A DNA stretch of 42,835 nt, from NCBI GenBank assembly GCA_040357565.1, contig JBDODJ010000093.1; one strand, given 5' to 3'. Every line of letters starts with the position of its first letter. Position 1 is the stretch's first letter. Made by a program: the position numbers and the translations under genes. The notes under the pieces are model-generated. The model made no database searches. It saw only the letters and a list, made by a program, of their open reading frames with translations, and was not told the origin of the DNA. Positions 10,255 to 21,349 of the stretch are shown here, piece by piece. The stretch is from Cercozoa sp. M6MM (Eukaryota > Endomyxa: Ascetosporea).

Positions 10255-11338
10255 ATGAGTTCGCTGCGGCTTCATAGAGTCTCTCAGCCACGTATTTCTA
10301 GCGGTCAGAGTCAGCTTCGGCCTGGAAAGGGCAGCCAAACGAATGACGATCTTCCAACCTCGTTTGGTTCACCTGCTGTGAAACGTGTCACCACCAGCAG
10401 TGCTTTCGACGCACAAGATGGCTCAGTTGTACGCTTGACCTTGCTTCCAATTTTCCTTACTGCTTTTGTTAATCTACATCCATTAGACCACTGATGTCAA
10501 GTTCCAGCTAAATTTTGGAAAAGGGCAGCAACGTGTTTCAGTCTCAATGCCATGGATGTTCCACACTCTCTTTGACATCCACGTTCAGTACCTCCCGCTA
10601 CTTTGCATGAGTGCTCGATTTTAAAGACCAGTTTCGCAGGAACACTCAAAGGAACGATGAAAACGCGCTTGCTTTCAAACTATCGTTGGACCTGGTTTGA
10701 TTGAAGATCTATTGTGTGAAGGAAGAATCTACAGTTTCAAGAGCGGGTTTTGTTTAGGACGATAGTCAGTATCCAGAGAAATCCACGCTCACCAAGAGAC
10801 AGCAAATGCCGTAAAATTACAGATATTTATTTAATCTATCTCTGTCTGTATTTATTTAATACTGTATATATTTATTGCGCTTGTTTGTTTGATTGTGTTA
10901 CCCCCTCTCGCAGTGTCGTGCTATTAATGCGTGGTGTTAAACTCTTTGTGTCGGTCCATGTTGGCGACTTTCACATCTTAAACAAAGGTAACACTGTTCA
11001 CCCTCGCATACCCGTGGATATCAAGTGAGCTATATGAATACAGACCTGCCTTTGGACACGCTTATTCGTTTACCGTGGTAACTGGCCGTTTTTCTGTATC
11101 AACCTTGTGTATACGTGCAAGTGCATGTCGTAAATGCAGCAAGTTTCCGTCTCTGCAGTCGCCAGTTCGCGCCAGCGATTTCGATAAGTCTACTCTGCCG
11201 GTGTGTTTGCGTCTGCGCATGAAGGCGCGCAGTGGCGTTGATAGTCCGATCGAGTACTACCGACAAGACACGATGCAGCGCATCAGACATCGTACTCCAT
11301 ATGCCTCTCACACTCTGATGGTGTCGTTGCTAGAATGA
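10255..11338 (+). CDS. unknown protein, several exons
   Basis: Starts at ATG 10255 with MSSLRLHRVSQPRISSGQSQ. Supported pieces: exon 1 to about 10428; an exon after 10482 reading TTDVKFQLNFGKGQQRVSVS; an exon near 10756 (DDSQYPEKSTLTKRQQM); an exon near 10912-10987 (VVLLMRGVKLFVSVHVGDFH); DLPLDTLIRLP at about 11045-11076; and the last exon KFPSLQSPVRASDFDKSTLP through MKARSGVDSPIEYYRQDTMQ to TGA 11336-11338. The middle borders (10570-10760) do not resolve in one frame. The beta-strand-like segments suggest a globular domain, but no family is recognised. The stop overlaps the next gene's start as ATGA. Confidence 0.5.
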
Positions 11339-12670
11339 ACTCATGCTCAGACACGTCGAACAGTTTCCGTCGACGCGACACAACCATCCGAATTGCCCGG
11401 CAGTTTCTCGAAAAACAGGAGCAAATGCTCGAATTCGAACGCAGTGTTTTCCGGTACCCCCATGTGGCGTGTGGTTTTCTCTTTGCCCTGCACTGTTTCT
11501 CCGTAGCCAAAAAGGCCGCATAAAATCGGTGGAGCGTCGAACGCCTAAGAAGCCCTATTTCGGTCTGTCGGCCGCCGACCGCATGTCGGGCATGGATGAG
11601 CCACAAGCCAAGCGGCGCCGTGTGACGCCGTTGCGCGCCACTCCCAGGCACGGCGACGCTAACGGTGACATTGTCGCAGGCATCGTCAAGGACAACAATG
11701 GCGACCACTTCAAAGCACAAGCCAGCTTCGAGGCCGATCGCTTGGCGGAAGGCGTCTGGGGCAACTCATCGCCGGCGAGGACGAGCCACTGGAAGCACAG
11801 TTCGCCCCGACACAACGCAGGCAATCCTTTCTCGACGAGTCGCTCGCGTCTGACGCCCAAGAAGTCGGCGCATGTGACGCCGGTGTCACCACACGTGACA
11901 CCCAGACACGTGACACCCAGAAACGTAACACCCGGACAGGTGACACCCAGACAGGTGACACCCAAGCATGAGACACCCAAGCATGAGACACCCAAGCATG
12001 AGACACCCAGACACGTGGCATCAAAGTCAGTGACACCGGAGCACGTGCCAGCGTCGCCAGTGACGCGATCGGACCTGCCATTGGACGAACTGCCCAGTGG
12101 CCTGATCAATCAGAGCTGCACGTGCTACCTGAACTCGTACCTGCAGGTGATGTTCCACTTGCGCGTGTTTCGCGAACTCGTGTTCCGGGAGGCACTGCCA
12201 AAGTCGACTTTCTCGACGCCTCTGTCACCGGCACAAGTGCAGAAGTTTCGCGGAACGCTCCTGCAGCACATGCGGAAGCGTGTCAGTTCTGAGCAGCGTG
12301 TACCTTGCTGTTCATGTTTGAGTGTGTGTGTATGTGTGTTTATGTGTGTGTATGTGTGTGTATGTATGTCTGTGTGTCTGTGTCTGTGTTTGTGTGTGTG
12401 TGTGTGTTTCTGTGGGTGTGTTATTGGTGGATACGCATTATGACTGCAGCTTAAAACTTCGACGGACATTGTGAAGCGCGAAATCGACATCTGCGTGCGC
12501 AAACTGCGCGAACGCAACATCATGCGCGAGGTACTTATTGTGTGTGTATGCGTGTGTGCGTGTGTTTGCGTGTGTGTGTGTGTGTACGACACTGATGCTA
12601 CCCCAAATGCAGGTGCAGCGACTGTTCTACCGACTGGCCACCGCCGATGGCGTGTACGTTTCCTTCTCTT

Positions 12671-12706
<36 letters not shown>

Positions 12707-12731
12707 TGAGTGTGTGTGTGAGTGAGTGTGT

Positions 12732-12784
<53 letters not shown>

Positions 12785-15452
12785 TGTGTGTGTGTGCTGT
12801 GTTCTAGTCAAGCATCAAAGAGAATCTGCGCAGGGCTCAAAACACGCGACTGCTGACGGACAGTTTCGGCTGGTTCAACGATCAGACGTGTGCGTCGTTC
12901 CAATGTGTAGACTTGGCATCCCATACCATTGCACTTGCTTTTGTGTGCGTGTGCAGCACGACAGCAGGACGCGCAGGAGTTCGTGCGGCGGTTCTGGAAT
13001 CACCTGGACGAGAAGGTATGTCAATTGTACACGTGGGAGGTGTGTATGATGTTGGTGCCTGCGGCAGGGTGAGAAGGAGCTGACAAAACTGTTCGAGGGT
13101 TGCGAGACCTCGCGTATCGAATGCCGCCATGTGGATTTCACGTCGTGTCGCAGCGAGGATTTTCATGGTACAGAATAACAGACGAATGGACTGCACGAAT
13201 GAACAATGCAACTGTAACCCGGCAGACCTGTCGCTGCCGCTGGCGTCGGTGCGGTCGCTGCGAGGGGCACTCGATGGCTACACACGCGCCGAGTCACTGG
13301 ATGGGGGTAAGCGTTCCTTCCCTCCCTTCTTTTGAGAGAACAAAATGGGTGTCCTGCCACAGAGAACAAGTACGACGCCGGCAAGCATGGCAAGCAGGAC
13401 GCAACGAAGCGACTGACGTTCTCGCGTCTGCCCAAGGTGTGTCTTATTCCGTGCCATCACTTTGTGTCTACCCTACGCACCCCCTGAGACAGGTGCTGCA
13501 ACTGCACTTCAAACGCTTCCTCATGGACTGGCACACTGGTACATTCGTACTTTCGGTTGTTTGTGTATATACACAACATATTGCATAGAGACGGTCAAAA
13601 AGGACTCGCGTCGCGTTCAGTTTCCCTCGACACTTAAGTTGCACACCGAGGTTAGTTGTTAGTTTGTTTGGGTGTATTCTCCTTGATTAAGATGTTTTCT
13701 GCAGGACGAAAACGGCGAAAAAACTGAGCGCGAGTTTTCGTTCTTTGCGGCGATTTTTCACCACGGCGACACGATCAATCACGGGCACTACACGTACCAA
13801 CGATATTAATTGTCAGAGTTGCTTCTTTTTCTATTTTAAGCGCGTATTACCTTGATTAGGTGTGCGATTCGTGTTGCAAAAGATGTCAGTTTCTGTTCAG
13901 TTTGTGAAGCTTTCGTTTTCGCTTGTCTTCAGTCGTGCTTTCCTTTTCGCAGGTGATTCTAAACTTTGACGACACCAAGGTCACGCAGATACACGACCTG
14001 TTCGATAATCCGTCCTACAAGGTACAACACGTCGACAATCAATGGTTTTTCGTGTTGTGGCGTGAAGTTTTGTTGGAACAGAGACGCGCGTACTACGTTT
14101 TCTACCTGGACGAGGAGACCACCGCGGCGCAGTTCGGACACGAAGTTCACAATGTACTTTTTTCTCCAACAACCGACTCTACACCTTTTGTGATCTGCAT
14201 GCTTTGTGTGTTAGCTCCGCCAAATGCTGGCGAGTGAAATTCCTGCCGGTTTCGCTGATTTCTTTCACTCGGACGTAAGTTGTGTTTCTCGTCGTCGTAT
14301 TTGTTCACTTCCGTGCGGAAGTTTACCTTGGTTTCTTTGTAGGAAAACAAGGCAGAAAAACTCCGCAACGAGCTGTGGGATTCTGCTCGGTACTTGAGGT
14401 GTCTTGCTGTGTGACACAAGTGGATTTTCCTTTGTATTATAGCCAAGTCCAAGTTCCAGTTGTGAAACTGAACGATCTGATCGGCACATCGCTGGTAGCG
14501 CTTTTGTGAGTTTTGAGTTTTTTTTTTTTTTTTGTGATTCCGATCGCTGGCGCAGGTGGGCAGTGCGCTGGATTACGCGAAACACAAATCGACGCAATGT
14601 TGGCTGGTACACGCACTATGTATTTTGTTCGAGTTCTCTCGTTAAATTCGCTCGTTGCATAGCACCCGAGAACTGGTCTGCACGTTGATGGCATTCCGTC
14701 CGAGCGACTGGTAGCGTTGAGTTCTCTGAACAACCACAGTGAGGCACGCGTGCATGTGTGTGTGCATGTGTGTGTGTGTGTGTGTGTGATGTTGTGGATG
14801 TGGGTGTATGTGTTGATTTGGCAGGCGACGTTCATGATGACCGGTAGTAATTTAGTGCCCCTAGACGAAGGCATGCTGCGCGACTATGTTGACTACGTTA
14901 TCGATAAGGTAGAATGCTTCCGAATACATGTGCTGGTTGCTTGATTTTTATTGTGTTTTAGGGTGGAACAAAGGTGTTATTGCTCGCTGCTGACAATGCC
15001 GACTGGGCGGTACCAGTTGCCTCCTATATCGATATAAATATAAATTGAGTGTATGTCCACATGCATGCTTTTGTCCTGACGGTTTGTTGCAGTCCCAGAA
15101 TGCGCGCGTGCTGTCGCATATTCGCGAGAAGATCGATCCGCGCGACCCACGCTTTACTGAAACAGGGTACCTTCCGTCCCTTTCTCTATTGTCTAAGTCT
15201 CTCGTGTTACGTGTGCCTCTGCATAGCGATGTGGATACCTTTTCCAAGAACGCCTTCCTCGTGCAGAGGCTAGCGTACGCTACCGTGCTTTGTGACGGCA
15301 AGAGAGTGCTGCGTGACGGCCAGAGGGTGTTGAAGAAGCACCTGGAGAGCATTCGAGAGCTTGGTCGGGTGCGCCATAGCTTCGTGCTTGAGCTGCACAA
15401 GAACTGTCGTGAGGTTGGATAATCCGTATCTCTGTGTGTGTATACAGGGGCA

Positions 15453-15527
<75 letters not shown>

Positions 15528-15537
15528 NNNNNNNNNN

Positions 15538-15588
<51 letters not shown>

Positions 15589-17342
15589 TGTCTGTGCAGG
15601 TGGTTCCCGTGGTGCCGCATCTATTGCTGCGGTGTGAGGAAGACCAGCTCGTGTTCGAGAACCTAGTGATGCTGGCGTCCAAACCGACCGACCGCGCGGC
15701 CGACTGTGTCGCCAGAATACGTCGTGCGTGTGGCCTGCCCGACGGTATTCCCTCTGTGTCCCACCTTCTTTACCTCGCATGTGTGTATGAGAGCAGAGCC
15801 ATTGCTGGTGGCTACGCAGTCACTGCATTTGAAAGGAAAGCCGAGTGCTCTCTGCGCCGACGGTGACGGTACACTCTGCTCTTCCTGTTACCTACGTGTA
15901 ATGAGTACATGTTTGTGTTTATTTATGTGTGTGTGTATGTTGCAGTGGACAAGGCCGTGGCCAACACCTTCCTGAGCGACGCCGTAGACAAGCCAGAGTC
16001 GCTGCTGCTCATGCAAGAGGCGCCGATCGACCTGTCCGATCTGTGCGAGCATGGTAGCTCGACCTTATGATCGACCTTATGGTTTATGTGTTGATCTGAC
16101 ACGTGCCAACTGATGTATGTGAGGGTGTGTAATTGCAGGCGTCCTGGCGATTGCGAATCGAGAGTCCCACCGCGTCGTTGTCACTGTCGGTGCACTCGCC
16201 TTGCTCGGTCCTGGCTGCGGTCGCGCTGTGTTGCGAAAGACGGCCACTGCCTTTGGGTACACAGTCAGTCAGTCAGTCCAACCACATGGGCTGTGAGATG
16301 GGGATGGACCGTTTGACTTTGGCTGCAGTTTCGTGTGCAACGAGTGCACGCTGAGTGGCGACAGCGACGGCGACAACGAGTTTGGTATCGTAATGTGCAG
16401 CGCCTCGGTCCCCTTGTCGCGCTTGTTCGTGCTGCTGTCCAAAGCGCTCGATGTGCCTCTGTCACGGGTACTCGGTTGTCTCTCTCTACTGTATATCCTT
16501 GTCGTTTATGTGTACGTGTGTGTATGTGTATAGTTGCTGCTTCAGCATGGTGCTCGAAACAAGTACTTCTCGTACGCTTGGGCACAGGTACTAAGTCTTC
16601 ATGGCGATAGGCATATATATATATACATATATATGTATACATATATTCATTATATATTAAAATACATTGCTGTTGCAGGAGCATGACAACGTGCACACGC
16701 CGTCGGAGGTGACTCTGGCCATTGTATCCAACGATGTCGGCGGCGAAGACGGCCTGCGGAAGAACAGTTACTCTCTGGCGCGAGTGCGGTGCTTTGTGCC
16801 GCCGCTCTTTGTGCCGCGCACCGTCACTCTCGCTCTGCGAGGGTAGTCTGCCCTTGTGCGTCCTGTCTGTCCATGTGCTTCACGTGTGCTGTGTGCTGTG
16901 TATGGTACAGTGGCAGCGATACACTGCAGGTGCTGCTGGAGGCAGTACCAGCGCTGCGAAACACACTGCCGGCGCTCGCTGCCGTCGGTATCCAGCGTCG
17001 TGGTCTCATTCTTCCCTCTACCCCTCCCCCGTACTCCTTGCTGTGTATACATGGCCTTGTATACAGGCGGAACACACACAATACCGAGAGAAACCGTCGA
17101 ACGTTCGTTGCAACTGCTGCTATGTCGTGTCGATTTGAAGAAGCGACGACCATTCGAGTGTAGTCTCTTCTGTGTCAGTGTTCTCATGGAGTTCTATGGA
17201 AAGGTTGTGTCCCACAGTGCCTCGTAAGTCGCTTGACAACTTTGTTCTGGCGTGGTCGCTGCGAGGCACTCGGCCCGGCCCGCACGTGTTCCTGACGCGA
17301 CTGGCGGCGTCGCACAAGGTAGCCTTACTTGGAGGGTTCTAG
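11335..17342 (+). CDS. USP7-like ubiquitin carboxyl-terminal hydrolase
   Basis: A gene of more than 20 exons. Exon 1 (11335-11453) encodes MNSCSDTSNSFRRRDTTIRI; exon 2 (11507-12281) carries a basic region, a Thr-Pro repeat (11869-12046) and the catalytic Cys box GLINQSCTCYLNSYLQVMFH (nucleophile codon 12123-12125). Then come QDAQEFVRRFWNHLDEK, LFEGCETSRIECRHVDF, DGENKYDAGKHGKQDATKRL, VLQLHFKRFLMDWH and the catalytic His box HHGDTINHGHYT (His 13786-13788). The rest follows the USP7 C-terminal ubiquitin-like region (for example QVQVPVVKLNDLIG, LLLQHGARNKYFSYAWAQ), ending LPRKSLDNFVLAW, which parallels the last motif of USP7. USP7 removes ubiquitin from nuclear substrates. The usual N-terminal MATH domain is not seen. 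The stop (17340-17342) is tentative. One intron holds a TG repeat with a 10-N gap. Confidence 0.88.
11869..12046 (+). repeat. Thr-Pro repeat coding region in USP7-like gene
   Basis: An imperfect tandem array of 15-18-base units (core gtgacaccc, later gagacaccc) encodes HVTPRHVTPRNVTPGQVTPR followed by three KHETP units and related copies. It gives about ten TP dipeptides, a form often phosphorylated by proline-directed kinases (inference). Confidence 0.85.
12317..12810 (+). repeat. TG microsatellites in consecutive USP7 introns
   Basis: Runs of TG, on the sense strand, fill three neighbouring introns: about 12321-12418, 12539-12587 and 12673-12797. The short exons between them remain intact. 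Confidence 0.95.
15449..15584 (+). repeat. TG microsatellite with 10-N gap
   Basis: A long TG run in a USP7-like intron, interrupted by ten unknown bases at 15528-15537; its true length is unknown. The next exon begins VVPVVPHLLLRCEEDQLVF. Confidence 0.95.
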
Positions 17343-17362
17343 GTGGATACAGAAGGACACAC

Positions 17363-18109
17363 ATGTGGCAGGGCGAGTCGACGCCTGTGTTGCCGCCCTT
17401 CATGTGGCAAGCATCTTCAACGTACCTTTCTTTTTCTTTTGTTTGTTAGTGAAGTCCTGGGCTTGACTGGGTTTGTGTAGTCCAAATGGCGGGATTGATG
17501 GATCAGCGATGGCAACGCGGGTGCCCGAGTCAGTGCTGCCCTTCCTCCTGCTGCTGGGCGTACCTCTCTTTCCCTACCGAGTGCCTGTAGATACACCTGC
17601 TCGTGTTGTCTAGTTGGAGCCGCAAGAGGTCCGCCAGGTCGATGATTCTCACCGAATCGACGATGCAGACTCACGTGTGTTCCAATCGGTAGTTGCCTCC
17701 TGTGTCCCTCAGTATCTAGTGTCCTTTGTCTAGACTCTCTTGTTCTGCAGGACAAGTGGAACCAACGCAGACTAAAGGTGCAGGCTCCCAGCACTGGATG
17801 TACCTACGTACTGCGTTGTCGCGACCTGGATGGTGCCGTTGTGTTCACTTGTTTTCTCTCATTCTCCAGTATGCTGTTGTTGCTGGTGATGCAGGTGTGC
17901 CAGTGTACTACGACACTGCCAACAGCAGCAGCAGCAGCAGCAGTAGCAGCAGCAACAGCAGCGACAAAACCAGTGCCAGCACTGCTTTCGCGCGGACGAG
18001 TAATGACCATAGTCACCAACGTGACTCCGACAGCTCGAACGACCTGTGCACCGACATTGACGAGCTCGACGACAACGCTCCGCCGCCGCCCAGCACGCTC
18101 GAGTTTTAG
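17363..18109 (+). CDS. acidic serine-rich protein, or 3' end of the USP7-like gene
   Basis: Five exons (17363-17421, 17481-17559, 17614-17688, 17751-17832, 17895-18109) join to 510 bases, 169 residues, starting MWQGESTPVLPPFMWQASST and containing MATRVPESVLPFLLLLG, DKWNQRRLKVQAPSTGCTYV and then a run of ten serines (AGC repeat, 17925-17957). The tail is acidic and ends DELDDNAPPPPSTLEF. No family is recognised. It starts 21 bases after the proposed USP7 stop, so it could instead be the USP7 C-terminus through a splice I did not find. Confidence 0.5.
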
Positions 18110-18397
18110 CGCGCCGTGTGTCGTGTACCGTCCAGTACTCAACTAGCTTAGGTTTTAGTAGGCGAATCGAATCGAATCGACAATGAGCTTGTGTCGCGCG
18201 TACCCGTTGTTTCGATTTACTTAATTTTTTTGTAAGTTCTCTTGCTCTGCCGCCCCCCATAACTCCCCTTTTGGTTGGTCAGGTACTGCAGGGTGGCGAG
18301 CTACAAGTGAGTGGCGTGAGTTGCCCAACGGTTCAGTTGGGCGACAAAGAAGAAAAGTAGGAGCGAAGACAACTGGTCCCGGAGAGATCAGATACCT

Positions 18398-18401
<4 letters not shown>

Positions 18402-18465
<64 letters not shown>
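18402..18465 (+). repeat. GA microsatellite
   Basis: An uninterrupted (GA)n run of about 64 bases in the intergenic region after the serine-rich gene. Confidence 0.97.
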
Positions 18466-18468
<3 letters not shown>

Positions 18469-18540
18469 CCTTTGAGTTCAGCTGCAAAAGCTTGCTCAAG
18501 GTTCAACAGTCTGGACCGAAGATCTCACGCTCTAGGTCAG
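18466..18540. repeat. dispersed repeat, copy 1
   Basis: Shares a near-identical core (tttgagttcagctgcaaaag, then cttgct) plus matching flanking words (acagtctgg, taggtcagg) with 33033-33130. The second copy carries about 20 extra bases between them. Family unknown. Confidence 0.6.
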
Positions 18541-18717
18541 GATAGTTAGTTAGTTCAGTCTTCTAAGAACATTGAAGCTTGGCGACTTGAAGCCGTCAAA
18601 CGTGCGTCATTGGGGTACGAGCCGTCAAACGTGAGTCATAGGGTTGCTTCTGCAGGATACAGTAGCTCATGCAGTAACATGCAATCTCGCAAAAGAACTA
18701 ACCAACAAAATCTAGGC

Positions 18718-19130
18718 ACGCGGTTCGGTTGCGCTGGGCTTTACGTGTTGACGTCCGTCGGTCCAGTCGTCGTCGCAATCGGTGTCCGCCCCCTGTCCCG
18801 GCCACACGACCTGATTGGCCCCCATGTGCACGGAGTGCTGCAAGGGAAAGTGATTGAAAAGCGGGCAGGGTAAAGAAGGGAGGGGGGGTACCGGCGATGA
18901 CGAAATCGAAGCGGTACTGCGACGACGGCGACACTGCCGTGTGCTAGGCGGCGACCACGGTCCAGTCAGTTAGCGTCTCTGCCAAAGAAAAACGTTCGAG
19001 AGAGTACTCTACCTGGTGATAGTTTCAACTACCTCGCCTCGACCGTGTCTGCGTGCGGCGGTCGCGGCTGTCAGACCGTCGGCTGCGGCTGCTGGCTGCT
19101 GCAACTGTTCGGAGTCTCCGCGAACATTGC
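18718..19130 (-). CDS. weakly supported gene, acidic C-terminus
   Basis: The last exon reads HSVHMGANQVVWPGQGADTD then CDDDWTDGRQHVKPSATEPR and stops near 18718. A preceding exon near 18900-18950 is Arg/Ser-rich, and another near 19020-19110 reads DSEQLQQPAAAADGL in the compatible phase. No clear start codon is visible. No family is recognised. Confidence 0.3.
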
Positions 19131-19307
19131 GCTTGAATTATGACTTCTGAGCGCGCTTCTTGTTTGTGTTTGTTTTTTGTTGTTGTTTGTGTTTGTGTTA
19201 TTGTGACTGTTTTTTGTTTGTGTTTGTGTTTGTATGTTGTTGTTTTTGTGTTTGCGATTCTTGCTGTTATTGTTTTTTTGTTTGCTGTTTTATTGTGCGT
19301 GCTTGAC

Positions 19308-21031
19308 TCAGCCGTTGGTCATGTGATATTCATGGTCAATCGGCTTCGTCTTTGTCGAACTGAGAAACCAGACGATGCTCACGACCAGAGCGACGATCAC
19401 AAAAACAAGGAAGACGGTTGACCGGTCCCAGGTCCAGCCTGAGTTCCCCTTCTCCTCTACGCACAAAGCACGTGTTGAGTCCATTCACGCCAAAGCAACA
19501 CAACAAAGCACCTGCGCTCTTGCCTGCCGATGCTTCAATCTCGATCTACACGAACCATTGGTGCCAGTAGGAAAACAACTTTCATAAGACAAATGAACCG
19601 GAGCTGGCGGCTGAAGACGTTTCTTGACGCGGCCGTAAACGCGTCGGAGCGCAGCGCTCCAAGCCACCGTGCCGTCGGCAGTCAACTGATCGATCAAACG
19701 GCAAATCTTACGGAGGTCGTCCTTGCTGGCCGTTGGACGAGCGTGGAATTCGCACTGTCCCCAAATCAACACAGCTTACAAACTCGACACACGCAAGTAG
19801 GAAGATACATCGTACCACGGCAAGCAGTATGCTGTGCTGCAAATTCGAATCCGCGTCTATGAAGCATGCAGCTCGTGCTGTCAGTACGGCCTTCAGCGCG
19901 CCGATCAGCTGGCTGCGCGTTTCGCCTTCGAAGACGTCACAGAGCCGGAGCAGACTGGCCAGAGTGGCAGTCGAGGCACTGTTGGGCGACTCCGCAACAG
20001 AAGTCGCAACTTCTAGCACGAAGTGCGACACAGCCTTCGCTACAAGGACAGTACTCCCAATATCCCGGTATAGTTCAAAACTCAGCACACAAGGCACGAG
20101 ACTACCAGCCCAACGTGCATCGCCTCTTTGACATGCGACGTCGAGTTCGACGAGCCATCGGCCGCGACGATAGGGCCGCGCCGCACCGGAAACGGCGGTT
20201 CCTGCACAGAATGAGGGTCTATGCGCACCACAAAACCACGATTAAGTAGACACACTGGTACCGGCAACCGCTTGAGCAACTCTTGCTCGATTTTGCCCTT
20301 CTGACTCGGACTTGCGCTGACACTCGCTCGTCCAGCTGCCTCGACGCCAGCCAGTGCCTCCACCGGCAGGTCGGCCCCGGTGTTCTTACTCGGAAACATG
20401 ACTGCCTACGTACAGACCGACAGTTTTACGCTCTGCTGCAACACTAAAAGACTTGAGTCTGCTGTACCAGCTTGTTTCGCAAGGCAGCTTGCGTGGGTGT
20501 GTCCGCGTCGTCAAGAACAACCAGCATAGCAAGCGCCTCCGCGCATTTCGCTTCCACACAGTCAACCGTGTTCTGGATGAACGTTTCGTTCTCTAACACG
20601 TGCGCAGCCTTCAAAAGGAAGAACTGCAGCAGGTGCTTTTCCGGCGCACTGACAGCGCCCAACGTTGCAAAGCATCGTTTCGCCACCGCGTGCACCGAGT
20701 GTGTCTGTGCAACAAAAAGATTCACTCGGCCAGCAATGCTTCCCACAGCTTCAGAAACTACCACATGCTCGATCAGGCGGCGTTTGGTGTCCCAGACAAA
20801 GTGATTGTGACGCTCGGCGGCCACAATCTCCAGCAACGCCAACGTGGCGTTTGTGCTTGTGTATCGTAAGATCGTCTCTGCATCTTCTTCCGTGGCTGTG
20901 CGCGGCGATCTAATGATGCGATTGGCCAGTTCGGCCACCTCGGCCACCTCGGCCACCTCAGCCTGAAAGCCAACCACACAATACGAAAGATCAGAATTTC
21001 CAAAACGCCAGAACGAAACTAATACCTCCAT
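19308..21031 (-). CDS. tail-anchored helical-repeat protein, unknown family
   Basis: Exon 1 encodes only Met-Glu (21031-21026); exon 2 (20962-20468) starts AEVAEVAEVAELANRIIRSP and holds helices such as TNATLALLEIVAAERHNH, HAVAKRCFATLGAVSAPEKH and ALAMLVVLDDADTPTQAALR. The next exon starts at 20405 (FPSKNTGADLPVEALAGVEA, then FVVRIDPHSVQEPPF). Later exons give LYRDIGSTVLVAKAVSHFVL, LLRLCDVFEGETRSQLIGAL, DDLRKICRLIDQLTADGT and finally TVFLVFVIVALVVSIVWFL, one transmembrane helix 22 residues before the stop (STKTKPIDHEYHMTNG). It looks like an armadillo/HEAT-like cytosolic domain with a C-terminal membrane anchor. ER or mitochondrial outer membrane are possible sites (inference). Confidence 0.6.
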
Positions 21032-21349
21032 TTGTCCGCTTTTCCCAGGCTTGTTGTGAGTGAGTGTTCTCAATTCTTTGTGGGTTTGTGGTGTTGGGGA
21101 ACAGCATCGATTTTCTTCGAACTTTCCCGTGATCTCCGACCACTCGCCCCCTTAAAAGATACGAAAACAACACCCGCGCTTTGAGCCAATCGGCGCGGCT
21201 GGATAGATCAGAACTGTGTTAGCTACCATGCTTTTGCATTGGGATATGTTTGCTATAGCAGTGTGCGTTATCCACTCAGAATAACACACGATCAGGCAAT
21301 ACTCGTAACGAGAGACAGGACGAGTACTAGTATTCCCACACGAGATTCG

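Larger units (their letters stand above)
18110..18717. other. intergenic with simple and dispersed repeats
   Basis: Contains a GA run (18402-18465), a dispersed element copy (18466-18540) and a 29-base tandem duplication beginning gccgtcaaacgtg at 18592 and again at 18621. No coding frame is convincing. Confidence 0.5.

Noticed and set aside
12125-12811. 228-codon minus frame of THTHTH repeats
   Set aside because: Translation of the TG/CA microsatellites in USP7 introns, not a gene.
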